From Sphingobacterium sp. SRCM116780 (lineage in GTDB: Bacteria > Bacteroidota > Bacteroidia > Sphingobacteriales > Sphingobacteriaceae), in contig NZ_CP090446.1 in the NCBI RefSeq assembly GCF_021442025.1, positions 1,736,001-1,800,000 of the forward strand: DNA of 64,000 nt, written 5' to 3'. A program made the translations under genes and the position numbers. Under the pieces are notes generated by a model. That model ran no database searches and was not told the origin of the DNA. It worked only from the letters and a program-made list of their open reading frames with translations. Positions 56,037-64,000 of the stretch are shown in pieces. How positions within the stretch are numbered: position 1 is the stretch's first letter; each line of letters starts with the position of its first letter.

Positions 56037-57617
56037 ATGAAAAACAACATGAAAAAATTTCAATACGGTATCGATCAATTGACAAGTTCCCTAGCCATCC
56101 AACTTGCACAAGGAGCCATACAAGCTGAATTATCTCCAGAAACAAAAAAAAGCGTTGAACAAAGTGCCCAATACGTTCAGGAAATTGTGGATTCTGGGAA
56201 AATAGTATACGGCATCAATACAGGATTTGGCCCACTTTGCACAACCAGAATTAATCCTGCGGACACTAAGAAACTGCAAGAAAATATTCTAAAAAGTCAT
56301 GCCGTAGGTGTTGGAGAACCTATTGATAAAGAATTAGCAAAATTAATGCTGATATTAAAAGCACATGCTTTAGCGAAAGGTTATTCAGGCGTTCAATTGA
56401 CAACATTGGAACGTATCTTATGGTTTATTGAACACGATATAACCCCAGTAGTTCCTAAGCAAGGTTCTGTCGGTGCATCTGGAGATTTAGCTCCTCTCTC
56501 CCATTTATTTTTACCTTTAATAGGATTAGGGAAAGTTTGGTACCAAGATCAACTGATGGAGACGGCACAAGTACTTAAAAAGTTTAATCTGCAACCCATC
56601 ACTTTAGGCGCAAAGGAAGGGCTTGCTTTGATCAATGGCACACAATTTATGGCGGCACATGCGGTGAAAGCTGTTGTGGAAATGCAAAATCTACTTCAAA
56701 ATGCAGATTTGATCGCGACATTGATGTTAGAAGGTTTAAATGGCTCTATCAAACCCTTTTTCGCTCAACTGCATGAACTAAGACCCTATAAAGGAAATCA
56801 ATATGTAGCCAGTACTATTTATAATCTATTGAAAGGATCGCAAATTGTCGAATCGCATAGAAACTGTTCGCGCGTACAAGATCCATATTCCTTACGTTGC
56901 ATCCCTCAAATACATGGTGCTTCTCGAAATGCATGGTTGCATTTAAAAGAAACGATCGAAATTGAAATCAATGCTGTTACTGACAATCCCATCATCATCA
57001 ATAGCGAATTGACGATTAGCGGAGGTAGTTTTCATGGACAGCCCATCGCATTGCCCATTGATTATGCAACCCTGGCTGTTTCAGAAATCGGAAATGTTTC
57101 GGACAGACGTGTGTATCTTTCTTTAGAAGGTGATACCCCAAATGTACCCAAATTACTGTTAAAAGAAACAGGATTAAATTCAGGCTTTATGATTCTGCAA
57201 TATAGTACCGCTGCTTTGGCTAGCGAAAACAAAGGTTTATGTTTTCCTTCAAGTGCAGATAGCATCCCGACTTCATTAGGTCAGGAAGATCATGTAAGTA
57301 TGGGTTCTATCGGATCCCGGAAGCTCCTTCAAGTGATCAATAATGTCAGTAAGATCTTAAGTATCGAATTAATTTGTGCTGCACAGGCATTTGATTTTCA
57401 TAAACCACTTCAGTCCACACCCATTATAGAAGCGATTCATCAAGAAATTAGAAAAGTTATTCTCCATGTCGAAGAAGATCAAATCATGGAATACATACTT
57501 TTGGCAGCACAAGATCTTATTGCATCGGGAAGATTAGTCCAAATCGCACAAGAAATTGCCGATCAACAAAACAGTCCATATCACGGACTACATCATGCCT
57601 ATTTTAATGCCTTTTAA
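56037..57617 (+). CDS. hutH: Histidine ammonia-lyase
   Basis: A 526-residue enzyme converting histidine to urocanate and ammonia. The MIO prosthetic group forms from Ala-Ser-Gly in GSVGASGDLAPLSH (A147-S148-G149 with the first ATG). NTGFGPL, the Tyr-containing YGINTGFG and the C-terminal FHKPLQST complete the active site. An alternative start at 56049 (MKKFQYG) is equally plausible. First gene of a four-gene operon; hutI begins 1 bp after its stop. Confidence 0.96.
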   Translation: MKNNMKKFQYGIDQLTSSLAIQLAQGAIQAELSPETKKSVEQSAQYVQEIVDSGKIVYGINTGFGPLCTTRINPADTKKLQENILKSHAVGVGEPIDKELAKLMLILKAHALAKGYSGVQLTTLERILWFIEHDITPVVPKQGSVGASGDLAPLSHLFLPLIGLGKVWYQDQLMETAQVLKKFNLQPITLGAKEGLALINGTQFMAAHAVKAVVEMQNLLQNADLIATLMLEGLNGSIKPFFAQLHELRPYKGNQYVASTIYNLLKGSQIVESHRNCSRVQDPYSLRCIPQIHGASRNAWLHLKETIEIEINAVTDNPIIINSELTISGGSFHGQPIALPIDYATLAVSEIGNVSDRRVYLSLEGDTPNVPKLLLKETGLNSGFMILQYSTAALASENKGLCFPSSADSIPTSLGQEDHVSMGSIGSRKLLQVINNVSKILSIELICAAQAFDFHKPLQSTPIIEAIHQEIRKVILHVEEDQIMEYILLAAQDLIASGRLVQIAQEIADQQNSPYHGLHHAYFNAF

Positions 57618-57618
57618 G

Positions 57619-58875
57619 ATGTTAGATAAAAAACTAATAGGACCATTTAAACAGCTCCTATCCTTGGATCATGTTCCTTTAAAAGGAGCGATTTCAGATC
57701 AACAAATCAATCTGCTCACCCATGTTGGTATATTGATAGAAAAGGGTAAAATTATAGCCCTAACGGACTATGATGAACTAAAAGAACAACATACATCAAC
57801 GGCTGAATTGATTCGGATTGAAGCTGATGCAGTATGTGTTCCTGGATATATTGACTGCCATACCCATATTGCTTTTGCAGGAAATCGAGCAAATGATTTT
57901 GCTTTGCGGAATGCCGGATCGAGCTATTTGGAAATTGCGGAATCTGGAGGGGGCATTTGGAGCACAGTAAAGCACACGCGCGCAGCAAGTGAAAAGGAAT
58001 TGATCACAGCTATTATTGACCGTGCAAATTTTCTACTGTCGCAGGGAATTACAACCATAGAGGTTAAAAGTGGTTATGGTTTATCCATTCAGGAAGAATT
58101 AAAGATACTTCGTGCGCTGAAAAAGGCACAAGACTTTGTAGCCGTTGACCTCGTTCCAACCTGTTTAGCTGCACATATGAAACCCAAAGATTATGAAGGC
58201 ACTAGTGAAGATTACTTAACAGAGATGGCAACCCATCTTTTCCCTGTATTAAAAGCGGAGGAACTCAGCAATAGAATAGATGCTTTTATCGAAAAAAGTG
58301 CTTTTTCAGCAATAGAAATTCAATCCTATTTCCGCAAAGCACAAGCGCTGGGATTTGATATTACGGTGCATGCCGATCAATTTTCTACCGCTGGCTCACA
58401 AGTCGCCATCCAATTTAATGCGGTTAGTGCCGATCATCTGGAAGCATCGACAGCTATAGAAATTGCACATTTAGCCAACTCCAATACAGTAGCTGTAGCC
58501 TTACCTGGTGCATCGATAGGCATTGGCTGTGCCTTTACTCCTGCTCGAAAACTATTGGATCAAGGAGCCTGCTTAGCAATTGCAACGGATTGGAATCCCG
58601 GTTCTGCTCCTATGGGTCAACTAATGACACAAGCAACAATTCTTGCTACTGCAGAAAAATTATCGAATGCTGAAGTCTTCGCCGCAATTACCTTTAGAGC
58701 AGCTCAAGCACTCCATTTGACAGATCGTGGACGAATGGCTGTAGGAGAATGGGCTGACTTCTCCATCTACAAAACGGACAATTATCAAAATATAACATAT
58801 TTGCAAGGAACCATGCAACCCGAACAGGTTTGGAAAAAAGGAATCATGATCTATCAGAAAGGAGAACAACGATGA
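57619..58875 (+). CDS. hutI: Imidazolonepropionase
   Basis: A 418-residue amidohydrolase when started at ATG 57619; the open frame extends upstream into hutH (57556) but the family start fits MLDKKLIG. Metal ligands in DCHTHIAFAGNRANDF, HADQF and ATDWNPGSAP; EVKSGYGLS is the signature. It hydrolyses 4-imidazolone-5-propionate to N-formiminoglutamate, third step of the Hut pathway. It overlaps hutU by 4 bp (ATGA), so translation is coupled. Confidence 0.95.
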   Translation: MLDKKLIGPFKQLLSLDHVPLKGAISDQQINLLTHVGILIEKGKIIALTDYDELKEQHTSTAELIRIEADAVCVPGYIDCHTHIAFAGNRANDFALRNAGSSYLEIAESGGGIWSTVKHTRAASEKELITAIIDRANFLLSQGITTIEVKSGYGLSIQEELKILRALKKAQDFVAVDLVPTCLAAHMKPKDYEGTSEDYLTEMATHLFPVLKAEELSNRIDAFIEKSAFSAIEIQSYFRKAQALGFDITVHADQFSTAGSQVAIQFNAVSADHLEASTAIEIAHLANSNTVAVALPGASIGIGCAFTPARKLLDQGACLAIATDWNPGSAPMGQLMTQATILATAEKLSNAEVFAAITFRAAQALHLTDRGRMAVGEWADFSIYKTDNYQNITYLQGTMQPEQVWKKGIMIYQKGEQR

Positions 58876-60887
58876 CGTTCAAAGAAGAAATCCGACAGGG
58901 AATACCAACCGTTTTACCAGCAAAGGCTGTTTATGATACAACCGTAAGTCATGCACCTAAACGAAAAGATATATTATCCAAAGAAGAGAAGAAATTAGCC
59001 ATACAAAATGCGCTAAGGTATTTTCCTGCAGCATGGCATGAGGAATTGGGACAAGAATTTTTAGAAGAACTCCTTCAATTTGGTCGAATTTACATGTATC
59101 GTTTCCGTCCTACTTATGCCCTATATGCAAGACCAATTGCAGCATATCCTGCAGTAAGTCAACACGCTGCCAGTATCATGTTGATGATTCAAAACAATCT
59201 AGATCCAGCAATTGCACAGCATCCCCATGAGTTAATTACTTATGGAGGAAATGGTGCTGTCTTTCAAAACTGGGCTCAGTATCTACTAACGATGCAATAC
59301 CTGTCCAATATGACAGATGAGCAAACCTTACATATGTATAGTGGACATCCGATGGGCTTATTTCCTTCATCAAAAGAAGCACCTCGACTTGTCATCACAA
59401 ATGGTATGATGATACCCAACTATTCCAAACCAGATGATTGGGAACGATTTAATGCATTAGGTGTTACGCAATATGGACAGATGACTGCAGGCTCCTACAT
59501 GTATATTGGGCCTCAAGGTATTGTTCATGGGACAACGATTACGGTCATGAATGCCTTTCGAAAACAGTTAGCAAAAGATGATACCATACAAGGTAAAGTA
59601 TTTCTAACATCGGGTTTAGGAGGAATGAGTGGCGCACAACCCAAGGCTGGAAATATAGCAGGTTGCATCACTGTTTGTGCTGAAGTTAATCCTACAGCAG
59701 CTCGTAAAAGACATCAACAAGGTTGGGTAGATGTATTAGTCGACGATATCAATCAACTGTTGGAACGTGTGAAGCAAGCCATACAGTTGAAAGAAGTGAT
59801 CTCCATCGCTTATATTGGTAATATCGTAACAGTCTGGGAAGTATTTTATGAAGCAGGAATTCATATTTCAGTTGGATCCGATCAAACATCCTTGCACAAT
59901 CCATGGGCTGGAGGATATTATCCGATTGGATTAAGTTTCGAAGAAGCTAATACCCTGATGTCAGCACATCCAGAGCAGTTTAAACAACAAGTACAAGAAT
60001 CATTAATCAGACATGTAAAAGCTATTAATGATCATGTAGCACGTGGTACTTACTTCTTCGATTATGGAAATGCTTTTCTATTAGAAAGTAGTCGTGCAGG
60101 TGCAGCAATCATGGCAGCCGATGGCATCAACTTCCGTTATCCTTCTTACGTGCAAGATATTTTAGGACCTATGTGTTTTGATTATGGATTTGGACCTTTT
60201 AGATGGGTATGTACTTCTGGTGATCCGAAAGATTTAAAAACGACAGATCGCATCGCTACGCAGATTTTAAGAACATTACAAACAACAGCATATCCTGAAA
60301 TCCAACAACAATTAACCGATAATATTAAATGGATTGAACAAGCGGATAAAAACCAACTTGTAGTTGGTTCACAAGCACGAATTCTATATGCAGATGCACT
60401 CGGTAGAATTCAAATTGCAAAAGCATTTAATCACGCTGTACGTAGTGGCGAAATAACTGCACCTATCGTGCTGGGAAGAGATCATCACGATGTGAGCGGA
60501 ACGGACTCCCCTTACCGCGAAACAAGCAACATCTATGATGGTAGTAAATTTACAGCCGATATGGCTATCCATAATGTGATCGGTGATAGCTTCCGAGGAG
60601 CAACCTGGGTATCTATTCACAATGGCGGAGGTGTCGGTTGGGGTGAAGTCATCAATGGCGGCTTTGGTCTGTTATTGGATGGTTCTGCTGATGCAGAACG
60701 GAAATTGGAAAATATGTTATTCTATGATGTTAATAATGGCATTGCTCGACGTGCTTGGGCTCGGAATCCCGAAGCTAGACAGGCTATTGAAGTAGAATTG
60801 GGCAGAACAAAATCCTTGAAAGTGACCTTAGCAAATGAGGTCGATGGTCACCTATTAGCTAAACTTTTTGATACATATGGAAACTAG
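58872..60887 (+). CDS. hutU: Urocanate hydratase (long form)
   Basis: A 671-residue urocanase with start ATG 58872 in the ATGA overlap. Regions for the tightly bound NAD: TYGGNGAVFQNWAQY, SGLGGMSGAQPKA and YIGNIVTVWEV. The catalytic part includes FDYGNAFLLESSRAGA and GPFRWVCTSGDP; GRDHHDVSGTDSPYRE follows. Compared with the about 557-residue form of Pseudomonas this is the longer form used by Bacteroidota. It converts urocanate to 4-imidazolone-5-propionate. Confidence 0.95.
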   Translation: MTFKEEIRQGIPTVLPAKAVYDTTVSHAPKRKDILSKEEKKLAIQNALRYFPAAWHEELGQEFLEELLQFGRIYMYRFRPTYALYARPIAAYPAVSQHAASIMLMIQNNLDPAIAQHPHELITYGGNGAVFQNWAQYLLTMQYLSNMTDEQTLHMYSGHPMGLFPSSKEAPRLVITNGMMIPNYSKPDDWERFNALGVTQYGQMTAGSYMYIGPQGIVHGTTITVMNAFRKQLAKDDTIQGKVFLTSGLGGMSGAQPKAGNIAGCITVCAEVNPTAARKRHQQGWVDVLVDDINQLLERVKQAIQLKEVISIAYIGNIVTVWEVFYEAGIHISVGSDQTSLHNPWAGGYYPIGLSFEEANTLMSAHPEQFKQQVQESLIRHVKAINDHVARGTYFFDYGNAFLLESSRAGAAIMAADGINFRYPSYVQDILGPMCFDYGFGPFRWVCTSGDPKDLKTTDRIATQILRTLQTTAYPEIQQQLTDNIKWIEQADKNQLVVGSQARILYADALGRIQIAKAFNHAVRSGEITAPIVLGRDHHDVSGTDSPYRETSNIYDGSKFTADMAIHNVIGDSFRGATWVSIHNGGGVGWGEVINGGFGLLLDGSADAERKLENMLFYDVNNGIARRAWARNPEARQAIEVELGRTKSLKVTLANEVDGHLLAKLFDTYGN

Positions 60888-61836
60888 TCCTTGGAAATAC
60901 TACAGCAAAGGCGATCAACAACTTTGGAATGGTCGAATTGATGGTACAACGGAAGAACATTTACGCTGGCATCAAGTTATCCGTGCTATCGATTTAAAAA
61001 CAGAAGAGGATCTTCAGGGTTCATTTGTCCTATTAGGCTTCGCTTCTGATGAAGGAGTGATACGAAACTTAGGAAGATCAGGTGCTGTTAAAGGACCGGA
61101 GACGTTAAAAAAAACGTTATCTAATCTTCCTGTATGTAGTAACAAAAAAATCAAATTAATAGATGCTGGTGATGTTCAGTGTATTGATAAACAACTCGAA
61201 GAGGCACAGGAAGCGTTAGGTTTTATGGTCAAGCTTATCCTGCAGCGTGGTGGTTTTCCGATTCTTCTAGGTGGTGGTCATGAGATTACCTTTGGACACT
61301 ATCTCGGACTAAAAGCAGCTTACAACAATCGGATTGGTATCATCAACTTCGATGCCCACTTTGATATGCGTCAACCCAAGCATAAAATACCAACTTCAGG
61401 GACTGGATTCTATCAGATTGCAGAGTTGGAAAAACCGATCAACTATCTTCCTATTGGCATTCAAAAAATCAGCAATACACAAGTGCTATTTGATGCCGCA
61501 CAAGCAAATCAAATAAAATGGATAGAAGCGCAAGATTTTAATGGACTGAATCAAGAAACTATAGATGCTCAAATAGATGCTTTTATTGACCATATCGATC
61601 ATCTGTATGTAACGGTAGATTTGGATGTTTTTGCAGTAGCCTATGCTCCGGGAGTGAGTGCCACTGCTTTTAACGGGGTCGTACCTGATGCATTCTTTCT
61701 TCGTATATTCAATCGAATCATAACTTCTGAAAAATTAGTCAGTATAGATATTGCAGAACTCAATCCATCTTTTGATATCGATGGGCGTACGGCAAAATTG
61801 GCTGCTGATCTTATCTTTCGTGTAGTTAATAAATAG
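60877..61836 (+). CDS. hutG: Formimidoylglutamase
   Basis: A 319-residue arginase-superfamily enzyme. Binuclear manganese site: GGGHEITFGH, NFDAHFDMR and TVDLDVFAVAYAPGVSA. It hydrolyses N-formimino-glutamate to glutamate and formamide, completing the pathway in one step, so this genome does not need the HutF plus FGase route. ATG 60877 is chosen; an upstream TTG 9 bases earlier is unlikely. It overlaps the hutU end by 11 bp. Confidence 0.94.
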   Translation: METSPWKYYSKGDQQLWNGRIDGTTEEHLRWHQVIRAIDLKTEEDLQGSFVLLGFASDEGVIRNLGRSGAVKGPETLKKTLSNLPVCSNKKIKLIDAGDVQCIDKQLEEAQEALGFMVKLILQRGGFPILLGGGHEITFGHYLGLKAAYNNRIGIINFDAHFDMRQPKHKIPTSGTGFYQIAELEKPINYLPIGIQKISNTQVLFDAAQANQIKWIEAQDFNGLNQETIDAQIDAFIDHIDHLYVTVDLDVFAVAYAPGVSATAFNGVVPDAFFLRIFNRIITSEKLVSIDIAELNPSFDIDGRTAKLAADLIFRVVNK

Positions 61837-61842
61837 CATAAA

Positions 61843-61896
61843 AAAGAGCAAAAGCAACGGTGCAAATAGAAAAAGCTCCTGACACTTTTGCTCTTT
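61843..61896 (+). terminator. Terminator of hutHIUG operon
   Basis: Arms AAAGAGCAAAAG (61843-61854) and CTTTTGCTCTTT (61885-61896), perfect 12 bp, with a 30-nt loop. It starts 6 bp after the hutG stop. The long loop is unusual and could hold a second small stem. Confidence 0.7.
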
Positions 61897-61998
61897 GACT
61901 TCTGTTATACACTGATTTTGACCACTTCATGTCTAGTTTCTCTTTTAGAAAAATGATTTAATCAATTTTCTACAAAAGAAAAAGTTCACAGAACGATA

Positions 61999-62019
61999 TT
62001 TAAGGAATTTATCCTTAAA
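61999..62019 (+). promoter_or_regulatory. Palindrome before trpS
   Basis: TTTAAGGA (61999-62006) and TCCTTAAA (62012-62019), 5-nt centre, 12 bp before the trpS ATG. TAAATTCG at its end resembles a -7 element with one mismatch. It may be an operator or chance. Confidence 0.3.
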
Positions 62020-62031
62020 TTCGCATTCAAT

Positions 62032-63030
62032 ATGGAAACTGTTGTCAGTGGTATTAGAAGTACCGGAAAATTACATTTAGGAAACTATTACGGCGCATTA
62101 AGCAATTTTGTGAAGATGCAAAATGAATATAATTGTTATTTCTTCATTGCCGATTTACATTCTTTAACAACCCACCCTACCCCTCACGGATTACAAGGTA
62201 CCGTTCGACAGGTGATTGTGGAATATTTAGCTGCAGGAATTGATCCGGAAAAATCTACGATCTATGTGCAATCTGATGTTCCTGAAGTCGCAGAATTGTA
62301 TTTATACATGAATATGAATGCCTATTTGGGAGAGCTTGAACGTGCTACAGCTTTTAAAGATAAAGTACGCAGCAATCCAGATAATGTCAATGCAGGTTTA
62401 TTAACTTATCCTGTTTTGATGGCTTGTGATATTTTAATCCATCATGGAACCAAGGTACCTGTAGGAAAAGATCAGGAACAACATTTGGAAATGACCAGAA
62501 CTTTCGGTAATCGTTTCAACCGTCTATACGAAGTTGATTACTTCAAAGAAGCTTTTGCCTTTACTTATTCAGACAAATTAGTAAAAATACCAGGTCTAGC
62601 TGGACAAGGTAAAATGGGTAAATCGAATGGCGAAGCCGACTGTATTTATTTGTCAGATAGCGCTGATGTGATTCGTAAAAAAGTGATGCGTGCTGTTTCT
62701 GATTCGGGACCAACAGAAATGAACCAACCGAAACCTGAGTCTGTTCAAAATCTTTTTGATTTGATGAAAGTGGTTTCTACTCCTGATACTTTACAACACT
62801 TTGACGAACTTTACAATACATGTCAGATTCGTTACGGTGATTTCAAAAAGCAATTGGCTGAAGATATGGTTGCTGCAACCGAGCCAGTACGTTCACGTAT
62901 AGAAGATATCTCCAACGATGATGCTTATATTGCTAAAGTAGCGAAATTGGGTGCTGAAAAAGCAGGTGAATCTGCACGTAAAACTTTAAAAGAAGTCCGT
63001 GAGATTATTGGTATAAAAAGATTTTATTAA
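62032..63030 (+). CDS. trpS: Tryptophan--tRNA ligase
   Basis: A 332-residue class I aminoacyl-tRNA synthetase. HIGH-type motif in GKLHLGNYYGAL, tryptophan pocket with GDILIHHGTKVPVGKDQEQH, and the KMSKS-type loop GKMGKSNGE. Length and motif order match bacterial TrpRS. It charges tRNA-Trp. The kinase gene follows 17 bp later, probably on the same transcript. Confidence 0.96.
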   Translation: METVVSGIRSTGKLHLGNYYGALSNFVKMQNEYNCYFFIADLHSLTTHPTPHGLQGTVRQVIVEYLAAGIDPEKSTIYVQSDVPEVAELYLYMNMNAYLGELERATAFKDKVRSNPDNVNAGLLTYPVLMACDILIHHGTKVPVGKDQEQHLEMTRTFGNRFNRLYEVDYFKEAFAFTYSDKLVKIPGLAGQGKMGKSNGEADCIYLSDSADVIRKKVMRAVSDSGPTEMNQPKPESVQNLFDLMKVVSTPDTLQHFDELYNTCQIRYGDFKKQLAEDMVAATEPVRSRIEDISNDDAYIAKVAKLGAEKAGESARKTLKEVREIIGIKRFY

Positions 63031-63047
63031 GAACTAAAGATAGAAAT

Positions 63048-63662
63048 ATGCATATTGCTATTGTAGGAAATATTGGTGCTGGAAAAACAACTTTAACGAA
63101 ATTATTAGCGAACCATTTTAAATATGAGCCTCAGTTTGAAGCTGTGGAAAACAACCCTTATTTAGAAGACTTTTATGCTGATATGAAACGTTGGTCATTC
63201 AATTTGCAGATTTTCTTCTTAAACAGCCGCTTTAGACAAATTGTTGAATTGCAACAAACAAATATTGATATGATCCAAGATCGTACAATCTATGAAGATG
63301 CATACATCTTTGCAGAAAACTTGTATGATATGGGATTGATGAGTGCTCGGGATTTTGAAAATTATAGTAATATTTTTCAAAGTATCATCCATTATATCAA
63401 ACCTCCGGATTTATTAATTTATCTAAAAGCCTCAGTTCCGACACTTGTCAATAATATTCAAGTAAGAGGACGTGATTATGAATCGGGAATCCGATTGGAT
63501 TATTTATCCAAATTGAATGAGAAATATGATAAATGGATCGATAATTACAAAGACGGTAAATTATTGGTGTTAGATAAAGATAATTTGGATTTCACGAATA
63601 AACCGGAAGATCTAGGTACCATCATTGAGAAAATTGAATCACAATTATTTGGATTGTTTTAA
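63048..63662 (+). CDS. Deoxynucleoside kinase
   Basis: A 204-residue P-loop kinase of the dCK/dGK/dAK family: Walker A GNIGAGKTTLTK, substrate-binding YLEDFYADMKRWSFNLQIFFL, the DRT motif (IQDRTIYEDAYIFAENL) and the LID with RGRDYESG. It salvages deoxynucleosides (deoxyadenosine or deoxyguanosine type) by ATP-dependent phosphorylation. It lies 17 bp after trpS. Confidence 0.93.
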   Translation: MHIAIVGNIGAGKTTLTKLLANHFKYEPQFEAVENNPYLEDFYADMKRWSFNLQIFFLNSRFRQIVELQQTNIDMIQDRTIYEDAYIFAENLYDMGLMSARDFENYSNIFQSIIHYIKPPDLLIYLKASVPTLVNNIQVRGRDYESGIRLDYLSKLNEKYDKWIDNYKDGKLLVLDKDNLDFTNKPEDLGTIIEKIESQLFGLF

Positions 63663-63683
63663 TCCGAAAAATGTATAAGATCC

Positions 63684-63720
63684 GAAAGCCAGCTTTTTTT
63701 ATTAAAACTGGCTTTCTTTT
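63684..63720 (+). terminator. Terminator of trpS-kinase unit
   Basis: 9-bp stem GAAAGCCAG (63684-63692) with CTGGCTTTC (63708-63716), 15-nt AT-rich loop, then TTTT. Beyond it, 63721-63914 is AT-rich with no recognised element. Confidence 0.85.
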
Positions 63721-63914
63721 TAAAACGCTTATGAGGAGATGATCATAAGTATGATACTCAAAAGCGATAACGAACCGAACGTAATGCCACCAAATGAATT
63801 CTTTCACTAAAAATGTGAAATTTCCTTACAATAGCTTCGTTATCATTAAAGAAACAAACGGTATGTAGTAAGCTAGTTTGAAAAATTACAGACCTAAATA
63901 AAATATATATACTG

Positions 63915-64000
63915 ATGAAAATAATAGGTATCATCCCCGCTCGCTATGCTTCTTCCAGATTTCCAGGAAAACCTTTGGTTGACATTGCTGGTAAATCTAT
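63915..64000 (+). CDS. kdsB: 3-deoxy-manno-octulosonate cytidylyltransferase, 3' end outside window
   Basis: The first 28 codons only: [20 protein letters not shown], the nucleotide-binding start of KdsB, which makes CMP-Kdo for lipopolysaccharide. The P-loop-like [11 protein letters not shown] is unmistakable. The gene continues beyond the window. Confidence 0.9.
   Translation, partial: MKIIGIIPARYASSRFPGKPLVDIAGKS

Overview
The window looks like a chromosomal segment of a low-GC Bacteroidota, most likely Sphingobacterium or a close relative. Reasons: SusC/SusD outer-membrane pairs, a GH92/sulfatase polysaccharide-utilisation locus, promoters of the Bacteroidota type (TTG, about 19 nt, TAnnTTTG), AT-rich translation-start regions without Shine-Dalgarno boxes, the long urocanase form, and the ligase-Lhr-exonuclease-PdeM operon. 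No rRNA, tRNA, CRISPR array or complete insertion sequence was found.

Layout. 1-2034: 3' part of a histidine kinase gene followed by a response regulator fused to a class III nucleotide cyclase. 2035-4236: AT-rich, gene-poor stretch with a secreted MORN-type repeat protein and one doubtful small ORF. 4237-21746: a polysaccharide-utilisation locus with two GH92 alpha-mannosidases, a sulfatase, a GntR/UTRA regulator, a mannose-6-phosphate isomerase, an MFS sugar permease, SusC, SusD and a DUF3823-type lipoprotein. Three transcription units in it carry the same TGT-N4-ACA operator-like site at the promoter, suggesting one mannose-responsive regulon. 21757-27401: minus-strand envelope/redox genes (carboxymuconolactone decarboxylase-like, DUF4440, lipoprotein flavodoxin, alpha/beta hydrolase, aldo/keto reductase, NmrA-like) next to a hydrolase pseudogene. 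Two of these genes share a 35-bp element at a fixed distance from the promoter. 27793-33547: small secreted or membrane proteins of unknown role, an orphan ExbD and a YceI protein. Three promoters here share 10-bp direct repeats with 21-bp period. 33642-39382: four-gene DNA repair operon (exonuclease, ATP-dependent ligase, Lhr-type helicase, PdeM). 39505-43134: divergent operon of an N-formylglutamate-amidohydrolase-family protein, a DUF1704 HExxxH metallopeptidase-like protein and an ATP-grasp ligase, followed by a WYL regulator; its product is unknown and it is the best candidate for an undescribed system. 44375-55763: housekeeping and mixed genes (DinB, two SulP transporters, HEAT-like protein, MocR regulator, MazG, MetA, M48 peptidase, LysR). 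56037-61836: complete histidine degradation operon hutHIUG. 62032-64000: trpS, a deoxynucleoside kinase and the start of kdsB.

How the parts work together. In the mannan locus, SusC/D and the lipoprotein would bind and import glycan, the GH92 enzymes and sulfatase would release mannose, the MFS permease would bring it into the cytoplasm and the isomerase would act on mannose 6-phosphate, with the GntR/UTRA protein sensing a sugar phosphate. The hut operon turns histidine into glutamate and formamide. The repair operon couples end processing, unwinding and ligation. All assignments come from reading sequence motifs; no database search was possible.
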